From Myxococcaceae bacterium (GTDB taxonomy: Bacteria; Myxococcota; Myxococcia; Myxococcales; Myxococcaceae), in NCBI GenBank assembly GCA_017881345.1, contig JADGQZ010000240.1, forward strand, positions 1 to 39,834: 39,834 nt of DNA, in the 5' to 3' direction. Position 1 is the stretch's first letter. Each line of letters begins with the position of its first letter. Of this stretch, positions 14,674-23,816 are shown in pieces. A model generated the notes under the pieces. It saw nothing but the letters and a program-made list of their open reading frames with translations. It had not been told where the DNA came from and made no database searches. The position numbers and the translations under genes are program-made.

Positions 14674-17373
14674 GTGGACCGGAGCGCAGCGGCGACAGCG
14701 CGGGCAGTGTCGGGGGACGAGCAGCCGTCCGACGTGTCGGTCACGCCGATGATCCGCCAGTACCTCGACGCCAAGGCGCGCGCCGGGGACGCGTTCCTGT
14801 TCTTCCGCCTCGGAGACTTCTACGAGCTCTTCTTCGAGGACGCGGTCCGGGCCTCGGAGCTGCTCGGCATCACCCTGACCGCCCGGAGCAAGGGGGCAGA
14901 CCGGGTCCCGATGTGCGGCGTCCCGTTCCACGCCGCGCGCCGATATCTGGCGAGGCTGCTCGAGGGTGGCCACAAGGTCGCCATCTGCGAGCAGGTGGAG
15001 GCGCCCGGGACCGGTCCGGGCATCGTCCGCCGGGAGATCGTTCGCATCGTCACCCCCGGCACCGTCCTGGACGAGGACGTGCTGGACGCCTCGCGGGCGG
15101 CGTGGCTCGTCGCGGTGGACACAGGCGAGGGTGCCCACGGGGCCGCGCTGCTGGACGTGTCGACCGGGGACTTCCGGGCGCTGCAGGGCGCCTCGCTGCA
15201 GGCGGTGCTCGAGGCCGTGGCCGCGCACGAGCCGCGCGAGGTGCTGCTCCGGGCAGATGCATCGGCGGCGGTCCGCACGGCGGTTCGCCAGACGCTCGGG
15301 GCGCTGCCGGTCACCGAGCGCGAGCCGGCCCACTTCGACGCGACGCGGGCCGGAGCGTTTCTCCGCACCCACTTCGGGGTGGCCACGCTCGAGGGGTTCG
15401 GCGTGGAGGGGTCGCCCCGGGCGGTGGCGGCCGCCGGCGCGGCGCTCCGCTACCTCAAGGACACCCAGCGCACCGAGGCCCGGCACGTCCACGCGCTCCG
15501 GCGCCTCCCGCTCGAGTCCACGCTGGTGCTCGATGAGACCACCCGGGCCAACCTCGAGGTCCTCCGGACCCTGCGCGATGGCTCCCGGGTCGGTTCGCTG
15601 CTCGGCGTGATGGACCGGACGGTCACCGCGCTCGGCGCGCGCCGGCTGGCAGAGTGGTTGCTCGCGCCGCTCCTCGACCTCGACGCCGTCCGGGCCCGCC
15701 AGGACGCGGTCGAGGAGCTGTCGACGAAGGCCGTGTGGCGGGAGGCGTGGGCGGGGCTCCTGCGACAGGTGGCGGACATCGAGCGGATCCTCGGACGGCT
15801 CGCGACCGGGCTCGGGACGCCGCGGGACCTCGCAGGCCTCGGACGGAGCCTCGCGGTGCTGCCGGATCTGGCGACGGCGCTCGAGGGCTGCCGCGCCGAG
15901 CTCTGGACGCGGCTGGCCGCGCCGCTGCGCGGCTTCGAGCCGCTCGCCATGGAGCTGCTGCGCGCGCTGGTGGACACGCCGCCGGCGGCCCTGGACGAGG
16001 GCGGGTTCATCCGTCCCGGCTACTCGGAGGAGCTGGACGGGCTGGTGGGTCTGGCCACGGACGGCCGGAGCACGCTGGTGCAGCTGGAGCGCCGCGAGCG
16101 CGCGCGGACCGGCATCTCGAGCTTGAAGGTCCGCTACACCCGTGTCTTCGGGTACTTCTTCGAGGTCACCCGCGCCAACCTGCACCTGGTTCCGGACAGC
16201 TGGGAGCGGCGGCAGACGATGGTCGGCGCCGAGCGCTTCGTCACCCCGGAGCTGAAGGCGTTCGAGGCCCAGGTGCTCGGGGCAGACGAGAAGCGCATCG
16301 GCCTCGAGCGAGCGCTCTTCGACGGGCTCCGCGACCAGGTGCTGGCACAGGCCGGCGCGCTCCGGGCCGCCGCGGATGCGCTGGCCTCCACCGACACGCT
16401 GACCTCGCTGGCCCGGGTGGCGGCGGAGAACGGCTACTGCCGCCCGGTGGTGGACGACTCGGACGTGCTCGATCTCGAGAGGTCGCGGCACCCGGTGGTC
16501 GAGCGGCGCGTCTCGGCCGAGCCCTTCGTGCCCAACGACCTGGTCCTGGACCGGACGCGCTGGCAGCTCGTGGTCCTCACCGGGCCGAACATGGCGGGGA
16601 AGAGCACCCTCTTGCGTCAGGTGGCGCTCACCGTGCTGCTCGCGCAGGCCGGCAGCTTCGTCCCTGCGTCCAGGGCGCGCATCGGCCGGGTGGACCGCAT
16701 CTTCACCCGGGTGGGCGCCTCGGACGATCTGGCCCGCGGCCAGTCCACGTTCATGGTGGAGATGGCGGAGACCGCCGCCATCCTCCACCACGCGACCGAG
16801 CGAAGCCTGGTGGTGCTGGACGAGATCGGCCGGGGGACGTCGACCTTCGACGGCCTGTCCATCGCCTGGGCGGTGGCGGAGCACCTCCACGACGGCATCG
16901 GGGCCCGGACGCTCTTCGCCACGCACTACCACGAGCTCGTCGAGCTGGCCCGGACGCACGCCCGGGTTCGGAACCTCTCGATGGGAGTCCGCGAGACGGG
17001 CGGCAAGGTGGTCTTCCTCCGGACGGTGGTGGAGGGCGGGGCGAGCAAGAGCTACGGCATCGAGGTGGCGCGGCTCGCGGGGCTCCCCTTGAGCGTGCTG
17101 CGGAGGGCGCGCGAGGTGCTTCGGCGGCTGGAGACGGAAGGGGCGCCGCGGCCGGGCATGGTGCGCTTCGACGCGGCCCAGCTGCCGCTTCGCCTCGAGG
17201 ACGGGGGACCGCCCACGCTGCTCCCGGACGACGTGACGCCGGACGGGCCGTCGGTCGAGTCCGAGGTCCTCGCTGCGCTCCGGAACGCCGCGCTGGACGA
17301 GACGACGCCGCTAGAGGCGCTGCAGCTCCTCGCGAAGCTGCAGGAGGAGCTCGCCGGCAGCGGAGAGAGCTGA
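14674..17373 (+). CDS. mutS: DNA mismatch repair protein MutS
   Basis: MutS binds mismatched DNA and recruits repair. The mismatch-reading F49-Y-E51 occurs in LGDFYELFFEDA. The ATPase end has Walker A (T636-GPNMAGKST645), DDLARGQSTFMVEM, Walker B (VVLD716E717IGRGTSTFDG) and ATHYHEL. Length is 899 residues with the GTG at 14674, which has GGAGG 13 bases upstream. GTG 14638, GTG 14707 and ATG 14749 are also in frame, and the exact start is not settled. The C-terminal tail after residue 800 is less conserved and is short of a clear MutL-binding motif. It is divergent from ubiB with about 54 bases between starts. Confidence 0.93.
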   Translation: MDRSAAATARAVSGDEQPSDVSVTPMIRQYLDAKARAGDAFLFFRLGDFYELFFEDAVRASELLGITLTARSKGADRVPMCGVPFHAARRYLARLLEGGHKVAICEQVEAPGTGPGIVRREIVRIVTPGTVLDEDVLDASRAAWLVAVDTGEGAHGAALLDVSTGDFRALQGASLQAVLEAVAAHEPREVLLRADASAAVRTAVRQTLGALPVTEREPAHFDATRAGAFLRTHFGVATLEGFGVEGSPRAVAAAGAALRYLKDTQRTEARHVHALRRLPLESTLVLDETTRANLEVLRTLRDGSRVGSLLGVMDRTVTALGARRLAEWLLAPLLDLDAVRARQDAVEELSTKAVWREAWAGLLRQVADIERILGRLATGLGTPRDLAGLGRSLAVLPDLATALEGCRAELWTRLAAPLRGFEPLAMELLRALVDTPPAALDEGGFIRPGYSEELDGLVGLATDGRSTLVQLERRERARTGISSLKVRYTRVFGYFFEVTRANLHLVPDSWERRQTMVGAERFVTPELKAFEAQVLGADEKRIGLERALFDGLRDQVLAQAGALRAAADALASTDTLTSLARVAAENGYCRPVVDDSDVLDLERSRHPVVERRVSAEPFVPNDLVLDRTRWQLVVLTGPNMAGKSTLLRQVALTVLLAQAGSFVPASRARIGRVDRIFTRVGASDDLARGQSTFMVEMAETAAILHHATERSLVVLDEIGRGTSTFDGLSIAWAVAEHLHDGIGARTLFATHYHELVELARTHARVRNLSMGVRETGGKVVFLRTVVEGGASKSYGIEVARLAGLPLSVLRRAREVLRRLETEGAPRPGMVRFDAAQLPLRLEDGGPPTLLPDDVTPDGPSVESEVLAALRNAALDETTPLEALQLLAKLQEELAGSGES

Positions 17374-17408
17374 CCTCGGATCTCCGCGGACCGTGGCCCG
17401 CTTCTCCC

Positions 17409-17825
17409 TCACGGCGTCCAGGTCATCGGCCGGTTCAGCCGATGCCGACAGCGCTTCGAGGCGGCGAGCAAGACTCCGCTCGTTGCGCCGACCAGCGCTG
17501 TCAGCGCCAGGGGCTGCCATCTCCAGAAGAGCCCTGGGACAGTCTGGGCGTCAGCGAGCACGAACGCCCAGGCACACAGCATGAAAGTCAGCGGACCGAC
17601 GACGAGCCCGAGACCCGCACCGACCCAGAGCGACGCGTGGGGTCCGTCACGACGGGCTCGCGAAGCGACAACGCAGACGGCGGCGTACAGGCAGGCGAGG
17701 GTGACGAGGTGTGGAACGGCACCCGCGGGGAAGAAGACGAACGGCGCCAGGACGAGCACGGCGAGCAGACCCGTCATCCAGGGCAGGGACCGGCGCAGGC
17801 GGGACCAAGGTGAGACTGTGCCCAT
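17409..17825 (-). CDS. Small integral membrane protein, unknown
   Basis: The reading from ATG 17825 gives 138 residues with four hydrophobic segments (about 15-32, 36-54, 68-90 and 102-120) and a basic C-terminus (SKRCRHRLNRPMTWTP). Upstream of 17825 the frame stays open to 18068, but that part is antisense to the amidase gene and is rejected. There is no clear ribosome site. Base composition looks less GC-biased than the flanking genes, so this could be a recent arrival or a poorly conserved gene. I recognise no family. Confidence 0.5.
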   Translation of the reverse strand: MGTVSPWSRLRRSLPWMTGLLAVLVLAPFVFFPAGAVPHLVTLACLYAAVCVVASRARRDGPHASLWVGAGLGLVVGPLTFMLCAWAFVLADAQTVPGLFWRWQPLALTALVGATSGVLLAASKRCRHRLNRPMTWTP

Positions 17826-17888
17826 CCGGGGAAAAGAGTAACCGAGGGGCCGACCGAAAATTTGCCGAGCCGATCCCCCCGGGTTCAC

Positions 17889-19697
17889 ATGGCTGTAGTC
17901 GTGAATCCTACCCGCCTGGCCCTGGCCCTCTGTCTGCTCGCGCTGCCCGCGATCGCCGCCCCGGATCCGGCGGAGCAGTCCTACCAGGCCGCACGCAAGG
18001 GCTACTACGCGCTGAAGAAGGACCCAAAGCGCCGGAAGTTCCGCGACAGCTGGCTCACCGTGGCGCACCGGTTCGAGTCGGTGGCGAAGAAGTACCCGAC
18101 AAGTCCACGCGCACCGGACTCGCTCTTCACCGCGGCCCAGCTGCTATCGGACCTGAGCCGGATCAGCCTCCTGGCCGAGGACGCGACGGCGTCGATGGAC
18201 GACGACCGGGCGCTGCTCGAGACCTACCCGCGCAGCCCGCTGGCCGACGACGCCGCGCTCGCGCTGGCCCAGGCGTACCTCGACCGCGAGCAGCCGGACG
18301 CCGCGCGCAAGGTCCTCCAGCGCGCCGCCCAGCTTCCGAAGGGAGACCAGACGGCCCGTCTCCGCGCGCTCGCCGCATCGCTCCCGCCCGAGGCGAAGGA
18401 GACCGCAAGGAAGGCAGGGAAGGGCGAGGCGCTCGCCAGGCGCGAGACCCCGCCGCCCGAGCCCCGCCCCGCAGCCACCCGCGAGGCACCCGCGGACGAG
18501 ACGCGGTCGTCCAAGACCGGCAGCAAGGACGTTCCTGTCGTCGATCGACACGCCACGGCTCCGAGCCGGGGTGACGCTCGGCCGGGTACGTCTGCACGTG
18601 CGCCCCCGGAGAGCCGTACCAGCACGGTGGTCACCGTCCGCCAGGGGCCGGCGGTCGAGACCCCGGAGTGGCTGAAGGACGTCACTGCCTCGAGGACGCC
18701 ATCGGTCGAACCGGAGGCGCGTCCCTCCGACGATTCCCGGGCAGCCGATGAGGACGAGGAGACCTCCACGCCTCCCGCAGCGGCCGAGCCGGTCGCCGAG
18801 ACCCGACGCGCGCTGCCCGTCGCCGAGCCGGCCCGCAAGCGACCCGTCGCCGGGACCGTTGCTGCGGCTTCCGAGACGAGCCGCTCCTCGGGGACGCCCG
18901 ACGCCGGAGCGCTCCTGGCGACCGCGCCGCCCACCCAGGTCCGCGAGCGGCTCCGCGCCATCGGCAAGCGCACTGCGAGCGAGGTGACGCTCGCCGAGCA
19001 ACTCGGCCTGAAGTTCCGCCGGGTGGTCATCGACCCCGGCCACGGCGGCCACGACAACGGCACCATTGGCGAGGGCGGGGTGAAGGAGAAGGACGTCGCG
19101 CTCGCCATCGCCAGGAAGCTCCGTACCGTCCTCACCGATCAGGGGCTCGAGGTCGTCCTCACCCGCGAAACCGACCGCTTCGTCCGGCTCGAGGAGCGCG
19201 CCCGCATCGCCAACGCCGCCCGGGGCGACCTCTTCATCTCGGTGCACTGCAACTCGCTGCCGCAGCGCCACATCCGAGGGATCGAGACGTACACCCTGAA
19301 CCTGGCCTCGGACCGCTACGGCATCCGCCTCGCCGCGCGCGAGAACGCCACCTCCGAGAAGGGGATGTCCGACCTCCGGTTCCTTTTGGCCGACCTCGCC
19401 ACCCGGGCCAACACCGAGGAGTCGGTCCGGCTCGCCACCCAGGTGCAGTCGGGCCTGGTCGCGAGCCTCAGGGGCAAGGACAAGAAGATGCGCGACCTCG
19501 GCACCAAGGAGGCCCTCTTCTACGTGCTCCTCGGGACGAAGATGCCCGCCATCCTGGTGGAGACCGGGTTCCTGTCCAACCCGGACGAGGAGAAGCGACT
19601 GGGGGCGACCGGGTACCAGGAGGACGTGGCCCGGGCCATCGCCACGGGGGTCCAGGACTTCCTCGGCCACCGCGAACGGCTGGCGAAGGCGAACTAG
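17889..19697 (+). CDS. N-acetylmuramoyl-L-alanine amidase (Amidase_3) with N-terminal tetratricopeptide-like region
   Basis: The enzyme cuts the bond between MurNAc and the stem peptide of peptidoglycan, in the periplasm. A signal peptide (about 1-24) precedes a helical repeat region (30-170, with YQAARKGYYALKKDPKR and LLETYPRSPLADDAALALAQAYL, typical tetratricopeptide wording). A long low-complexity linker of Pro/Ala/Arg/Thr/Glu runs from about 175 to 370. The amidase domain (377-600) has zinc ligands H385 (DPGHGG), E400 (KEKDV) and H453 (SVHCNS) and catalytic E558 (VETGFLSNP). The start is uncertain: ATG 17889 gives 602 residues, and GTG 17901 is also possible. Family members work at cell division and envelope remodelling. 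Confidence 0.88.
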   Translation: MAVVVNPTRLALALCLLALPAIAAPDPAEQSYQAARKGYYALKKDPKRRKFRDSWLTVAHRFESVAKKYPTSPRAPDSLFTAAQLLSDLSRISLLAEDATASMDDDRALLETYPRSPLADDAALALAQAYLDREQPDAARKVLQRAAQLPKGDQTARLRALAASLPPEAKETARKAGKGEALARRETPPPEPRPAATREAPADETRSSKTGSKDVPVVDRHATAPSRGDARPGTSARAPPESRTSTVVTVRQGPAVETPEWLKDVTASRTPSVEPEARPSDDSRAADEDEETSTPPAAAEPVAETRRALPVAEPARKRPVAGTVAAASETSRSSGTPDAGALLATAPPTQVRERLRAIGKRTASEVTLAEQLGLKFRRVVIDPGHGGHDNGTIGEGGVKEKDVALAIARKLRTVLTDQGLEVVLTRETDRFVRLEERARIANAARGDLFISVHCNSLPQRHIRGIETYTLNLASDRYGIRLAARENATSEKGMSDLRFLLADLATRANTEESVRLATQVQSGLVASLRGKDKKMRDLGTKEALFYVLLGTKMPAILVETGFLSNPDEEKRLGATGYQEDVARAIATGVQDFLGHRERLAKAN

Positions 19698-19739
19698 CGA
19701 GCCGACGCGGGTAATCTCCGGCCCCGGGAACACTCGCCC

Positions 19740-22394
19740 GTGTCCGTCGATCCTCACGCCCTGCCGCCCACGCCCGACCGCGTCTGTGCGCGGGCGCTCC
19801 TCGAGCTCATCCCGTCGTTCCCGGACCAGGGCAGCCTCGGGGAGCGACTCCGGCAGCACCGGACCGAGTCGCTCGAGCGGATCCGGGCCTTCCACACCGC
19901 CGGGGGCGCCGGGCTCTCCACGGCGCGGCTGGTGACCGCCGCGGCCGACGTCGCCGTGGAGGCGCTGTGGTCCGTCCTGGCCCCGGCGCACCGGCTCGAC
20001 GGGGCGGTGCTGGTGGTGCTCGGAGGCAGCGGGCGGCGCGAGATGAGCCCGGGCTCGGACTGGGACCTCCTGCTCCTGCACTCGGGGAGGGGCGAGGTTG
20101 CGAGCTTCGCCCGGGCCTTCTCCACCGCCCTCTGGGATGCGCGGGTCCACCTGGGCTGGAGCGTGCGCACCATCGCTGAGGCCTCCTCCGCGGCGCGCGA
20201 GGACCGAGACCTCCGCACCTCGCTGCTCGACGCCCGCCGGCTCGCCGGGGACACGCGGCTGTGGAGCAGGGCGGAGCGCTCGCTCCTCGCCGACCAGCGC
20301 ACCCGCGACGCCGACGCCTTCGTCCTGGCGAAGGTCGACGAGCTCACCACCCGTCGGGAGAAGTTCGGTGACACCGTGTTCCTGCTCGAGCCCAACGTGA
20401 AGCAGGGCCAGGGCGGGCTCCGGGACCTCGAGACGGCGCTCTGGGTGGCGCAGGTGCGGTTCCGGGCGAAGACGCTCGGTCAGCTGCTCGAGCGCGCCGT
20501 GCTCCCGGGCCACGACGCGGCCGAGGCGCGGGCCGCGCGCGACTTCCTGATGCGCGTCCGCCACGCCGCGCACCTGGCAACGGGGCGCAAGGAGGATCGG
20601 CTCACCTTCGAGCTCCAGGCGAGCCTCTCCCAGGAGCTTGGCTACCGGACCGGGCCGGAGGGGGCCGCCGTCGAGCGCTTCATGCGCCACGTCTACCTCG
20701 CGGCCGGCACCCTGCGCCGGGTGAGCGACGCGCTGCTGGCGCGGGCGGCCGAGGAGCGGGCGCCACGGCGCATCTTCCGCTCGGAACGCAAGATCGGGCA
20801 CTTCAAGGTGTTCCGGGGCCGGCTCACCGTGGACGACGGGACGCTCTTCCAGCGCGCGCCGGCCGAGGTGGTGCGGATGTTCCAGCACGCAGGCGAGCTC
20901 GGCGTGCCGCTCTACAGCTGGGCGCGCGAGCGCATCGCCGAGGCGCTCCCGGCCGTGGTCGCCGCCCGGGGCGAGCCGGAGGTCGTCGAGGCGTTGAAGG
21001 CGCTGTTCACCTCTCCTGCGGGACGGGGCGCGGTGCTGGACGAGATGCACGCCCTCGGCGTGCTCGGGGCGCTGGTCCCCGAGTTCGGCCGGATCACCGC
21101 GCACCACCAGAGCGACCTGTACCACGTGTACACCGTGGACGTGCACACGCTCCGGGCGCTCCGGCGGCTCTACGCGCTGCGCGCCGGGGACCTGGTGGAC
21201 GTCGAGCCGGAGCTCGGACGGATGCTCGCCGACCTCGAGGATCCACTGCCGCTCTACCTCGGCATGCTCCTCCACGACGCCGGCAAGGGAATGGGGGGAG
21301 ACCACTCGGTCCGCGGGCGCGAGCTGATGGCCACGCTCGGAGAGCGCCTCGGGCTCAGCGCACGCCAGCGCGAGGTGGCCGAGTTCCTGGTCCTCCACCA
21401 CCTGACGATGAGCCAGACCGCGCAGCGGCGGGACCTGTCCGACCCCGAGCTCATCCGCTGGTTCGCCGATCTCTGCGGAGACGTGGAGAAGCTCACCGCG
21501 CTCTACCTCCTCACCTGGGCGGACATGTCCTCGGTGGCGCCCGGCATGTGGAACGCCTGGCGCGCGGGCCTGGTCCACGAGCTGTTCCGGAAGGCCCACG
21601 CCGTTCTCTCGGGCAAGGAGGGCACGGAGCACGCCGCGCGCGAGGCGTTCGCCGAGGCCTGGACCCGGGCGCTCGGACCGGCCGAGACCGCCCGGCTGCT
21701 CGAGGCGTTGCCCGACCGGTACTTCGACGCGACGCCGACCACGGACGCGCTTCGCCACGCGCTGCTGCTGCGCCGCGCCCGGCGCTTCCCCATCGCCGCG
21801 GTGCTGCGGCGAACGCTCGAGGGGCACGCCGAGGTGCACGTGGCGGCCGCGGACGCGCCGGGGCTCCTCGCCACCTGGAGCGGGGTGCTGGCCGCGCACG
21901 GCCTCGACATTCTCTCTGCGCGCATCGTCTCCACCGTGGACGGCTACGCGCTCGACGTGTTCGAGGTGCGCGGACGGGCAGGGCGCCCGGTCGAGCGGAC
22001 GCGCTGGCGCAGGGCCCGGGCCGACCTGGTCGCCGCGGCGCGCGGGAGGCTCGATGTGCCGGGCCTGCTCGCCCGGCGTCGGGGCGGGAAGGTGCTCCAC
22101 CGGGCGTTGCCCCCGGTGGCCACACGGGTGAGCGTGGACAACCGCGCCTCGCAACGCTTCACCGTCGTCGACGTGCGGGGCGAGGACCGGCTCGGACTGC
22201 TCCACGACCTCGCCGCGGCCCTGGCCCAGGCCCGGCTGGAGATCGCCGTCGCGAAGGTGGCCACCGAGGCCAACCGCGCCATCGACGCCTTCTATGTGAC
22301 CCGGGGCGGGACGAAGCTCACCGACGCAGCCGAGGTGGAGGCCGTGCGGGAACGGCTCGCCGCGGCGGTGCCTGCACCCTCGGCCGAGGGGTAG
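19740..22394 (+). CDS. glnD: [Protein-PII] uridylyltransferase / uridylyl-removing enzyme GlnD
   Basis: This 884-residue protein is the bifunctional nitrogen sensor that adds UMP to and removes it from PII proteins. It has the nucleotidyltransferase site (GG95SGRREMSPGSD107WD109LLLL), the HD hydrolase domain (H512-D513 in LLHDAGKG) and two C-terminal ACT domains (about 690-760 and 805-870) that sense glutamine. Length matches the usual near-890. The start is GTG 19740, 42 bases after the amidase stop. No glnB or glnA is in the window, so the PII partner is elsewhere. Confidence 0.93.
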   Translation: MSVDPHALPPTPDRVCARALLELIPSFPDQGSLGERLRQHRTESLERIRAFHTAGGAGLSTARLVTAAADVAVEALWSVLAPAHRLDGAVLVVLGGSGRREMSPGSDWDLLLLHSGRGEVASFARAFSTALWDARVHLGWSVRTIAEASSAAREDRDLRTSLLDARRLAGDTRLWSRAERSLLADQRTRDADAFVLAKVDELTTRREKFGDTVFLLEPNVKQGQGGLRDLETALWVAQVRFRAKTLGQLLERAVLPGHDAAEARAARDFLMRVRHAAHLATGRKEDRLTFELQASLSQELGYRTGPEGAAVERFMRHVYLAAGTLRRVSDALLARAAEERAPRRIFRSERKIGHFKVFRGRLTVDDGTLFQRAPAEVVRMFQHAGELGVPLYSWARERIAEALPAVVAARGEPEVVEALKALFTSPAGRGAVLDEMHALGVLGALVPEFGRITAHHQSDLYHVYTVDVHTLRALRRLYALRAGDLVDVEPELGRMLADLEDPLPLYLGMLLHDAGKGMGGDHSVRGRELMATLGERLGLSARQREVAEFLVLHHLTMSQTAQRRDLSDPELIRWFADLCGDVEKLTALYLLTWADMSSVAPGMWNAWRAGLVHELFRKAHAVLSGKEGTEHAAREAFAEAWTRALGPAETARLLEALPDRYFDATPTTDALRHALLLRRARRFPIAAVLRRTLEGHAEVHVAAADAPGLLATWSGVLAAHGLDILSARIVSTVDGYALDVFEVRGRAGRPVERTRWRRARADLVAAARGRLDVPGLLARRRGGKVLHRALPPVATRVSVDNRASQRFTVVDVRGEDRLGLLHDLAAALAQARLEIAVAKVATEANRAIDAFYVTRGGTKLTDAAEVEAVRERLAAAVPAPSAEG

Positions 22395-22700
22395 CCTGGC
22401 GAACAGGCCCAGGATGCGTCCGAGCCTGACCGTGCGCTCTCTCGGGGTGGAATGAATCAACGTGCGGCGGGTTGGTCCGAGACAGCCAGGACGTTCGGAT
22501 CCTGGGTCCGGTACATCGGTCAAGTTCTCGAAACTCCGGAACGTTTGCCTGGTACCGGGCTCTGGGAGTCTGCAGGTTCTCGGTCGAGTGCCTGGCTGTG
22601 CACGGGACTTGCTTGCGTTTCCCGTGCGATGTCGCACCTTGCGTCCTAAGCAGCGGAGCGAGGGCTGGTTGGCGAGGCCGCGAAGGGAGACAGGAAGACA
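22395..22700 (+). promoter_or_regulatory. 306-base gene-free leader upstream of the KGG-repeat gene
   Basis: There is no convincing gene here. A 65-codon reading (22452-22649) has poor codon use and no ribosome site, and I leave it out. Composition is clearly less GC-rich than the genes around it. The stretch holds a weak stem just after glnD (CCTGG 22395-22399 with CCAGG 22409-22413), a GGAAC box near 22537, two overlapping inverted repeats (given separately) and, at its end, a purine-rich GGAAGACA before the ATG at 22701. The GGAAC box resembles an ECF-type -35 element, but I cannot place a -10 with confidence. A promoter with RNA-leader regulation is inference. Confidence 0.45.
22601..22637 (+). 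repeat. Two overlapping inverted repeats in the KGG leader
   Basis: Repeat one is CACGGGA (22601-22607) with TCCCGTG (22620-22626) around 12 bases. Repeat two is GTGCGA (22624-22629) with TCGCAC (22632-22637) around two bases. They share GTG at 22624-22626, so the two hairpins cannot form fully at once. This is the geometry of a switching RNA leader or of overlapping operator sites. It lies 64 bases before the ATG at 22701. Confidence 0.4.
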
Positions 22701-23105
22701 ATGACGGACAAGGACAACAAGGGAAGCATGACCGTGGCGGAGGCCGGCAGGAAGGGCGGCGAGACCGTCCGGAACGAGCGCGGCCGCGAGTTCTACGAGA
22801 CCATCGGCAGGAAGGGCGGGGCGACCGTGAAGGCGGAGCGCGGACGGGCCTTCTACGAGGAGATCGGGCGCAAGGGCGGTGAGACGGTGAAGGCCGAGCG
22901 CGGCGCCAAGTTTTACGAGGAAATCGGGAAGAAGGGTGGCGACCGGGTGAAGGCAACCCGCGGCCCCAACTTCTACGAGGAGATCGGCCGGAAGGGCGGT
23001 CAGAAGGTCAAGAAGCTCATCGAAGAGGGAAAGCGGGCGGCGCGTGATGCAGCAGCGGCGGCGCCGGCCGCCCCCACTCCCGGTCCCGAGCCCTCCAAGG
23101 GCTGA
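22701..23105 (+). CDS. KGG-repeat protein (stress-induced GsiB-like)
   Basis: This 134-residue protein is made of a 20-residue repeat, GRKGGxTVxxERGxxFYEEI, with four full copies (residues 16-35, 36-55, 56-75 and 76-95) and a partial fifth. It begins with a short acidic-basic start and ends in an Ala/Pro tail. The K-G-G pattern with F-Y-E is that of KGG-domain stress proteins such as Bacillus GsiB, small hydrophilic proteins made in general stress, often compared with plant LEA proteins. The start has the site GGAAGACA just before ATG. The first two copies differ most in DNA, so the array is not a very recent expansion. A role in stress protection is by analogy. Confidence 0.85.
   Translation: MTDKDNKGSMTVAEAGRKGGETVRNERGREFYETIGRKGGATVKAERGRAFYEEIGRKGGETVKAERGAKFYEEIGKKGGDRVKATRGPNFYEEIGRKGGQKVKKLIEEGKRAARDAAAAAPAAPTPGPEPSKG
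22746..23010 (+). repeat. 60-base coding repeat of the KGG gene
   Basis: About four and a half copies of a 60-base unit encode GRKGG...FYEEI. Copies two to four share the phrase TTCTACGAGGA or its close variant at the same phase. The repeat is real at the protein level and partly eroded in DNA. Confidence 0.75.
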
Positions 23106-23117
23106 TATTCGGGAGGG

Positions 23118-23774
23118 GTGAGCGCACCCCTCGTTCCGGTGGACGGGCAGCACCCGCAGCCGAGAACGGTGGGGCTGGCGGTGCAGGCGCTCGGGGACGG
23201 CGAGATCCTCGGCTACCCGAGCGACACCACCTACGCCCTCGGCTGTGACGCCCACCAGCGCCGCGCCGTGGAGCGCCTCGCGCAGCTGAAGCACCGGGAC
23301 GCGAAGAAGCCGTTCGCGCTCCTCGTCGCGGACCTGTCGGACCTCGCGCGCTATGCCCAGGTGAGCAACTTCGCCTACCGGGTCCTGCGACAGCTCGCTC
23401 CGGGGCCGTTCACCTTCGTGCTCCCGGCAACCCGGCTGGTGCCCGAGCTCCTGCTGCACCGCCGGCGCGAGGTGGGCCTGCGGATCCCGGATGCGCCGGT
23501 GGCCCGCGCCCTCGTCCTCAGTCTCGGACGGCCCCTCGTCACCACCACCGCCACGGCGCTGGAGGAACAGCTCGACGGCGGGCGAGGGCGCGTGGTGCGC
23601 GTCGAGGGCGAGCCGCTGAACGACGCCACCGAGGTACGCGACGTGTACGGCCACGCGCTCGCCCAGGTGCTCGACGCCGGGCCGCTGCCGGGGGACCCGA
23701 GCACCGTCCTCTCCCTCATGGCGGACAGCATCGAGGTCATCCGCCAGGGCGTCGGGATGGTTCCCGGGCTGTAG
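23118..23774 (+). CDS. YciO/Sua5 family protein (L-threonylcarbamoyladenylate synthase-like)
   Basis: The 218-residue protein has the YrdC fold phrases GYPSDTTYALGCD, KKPFALLVADLSDLARYAQ and LAPGPFTFVLPAT. The opening with HPQPR is like E. coli YciO (HPDNPQQR) rather than TsaC, so the YciO subfamily is the better call. TsaC makes the threonylcarbamoyl adenylate used for t6A in tRNA; YciO proteins have a weaker or different activity. GTG 23118 is used, with GGGAGG directly before it (unusually close). It lies 12 bases after the KGG gene and 42 bases before the Xer gene. Confidence 0.8.
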   Translation: MSAPLVPVDGQHPQPRTVGLAVQALGDGEILGYPSDTTYALGCDAHQRRAVERLAQLKHRDAKKPFALLVADLSDLARYAQVSNFAYRVLRQLAPGPFTFVLPATRLVPELLLHRRREVGLRIPDAPVARALVLSLGRPLVTTTATALEEQLDGGRGRVVRVEGEPLNDATEVRDVYGHALAQVLDAGPLPGDPSTVLSLMADSIEVIRQGVGMVPGL

Positions 23775-23816
23775 AAAAGTTCTCCCCGGACCGGGCAGGA
23801 CTACCGTGTCCCGGCC

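Noticed and set aside
14620-16959. Minus-strand extension of ubiB by 780 codons
   Set aside because: It is antisense to mutS, whose motifs are complete, and residue 1 of ubiB fits ATG 14619.
17826-18068. N-terminal extension of the small membrane gene by 81 residues
   Set aside because: It is antisense to the amidase signal peptide and N-terminal domain.
22452-22649. 65-codon plus-strand reading in the KGG leader
   Set aside because: Codon use is poor, there is no ribosome site, and two other frames across the same bases are also open.
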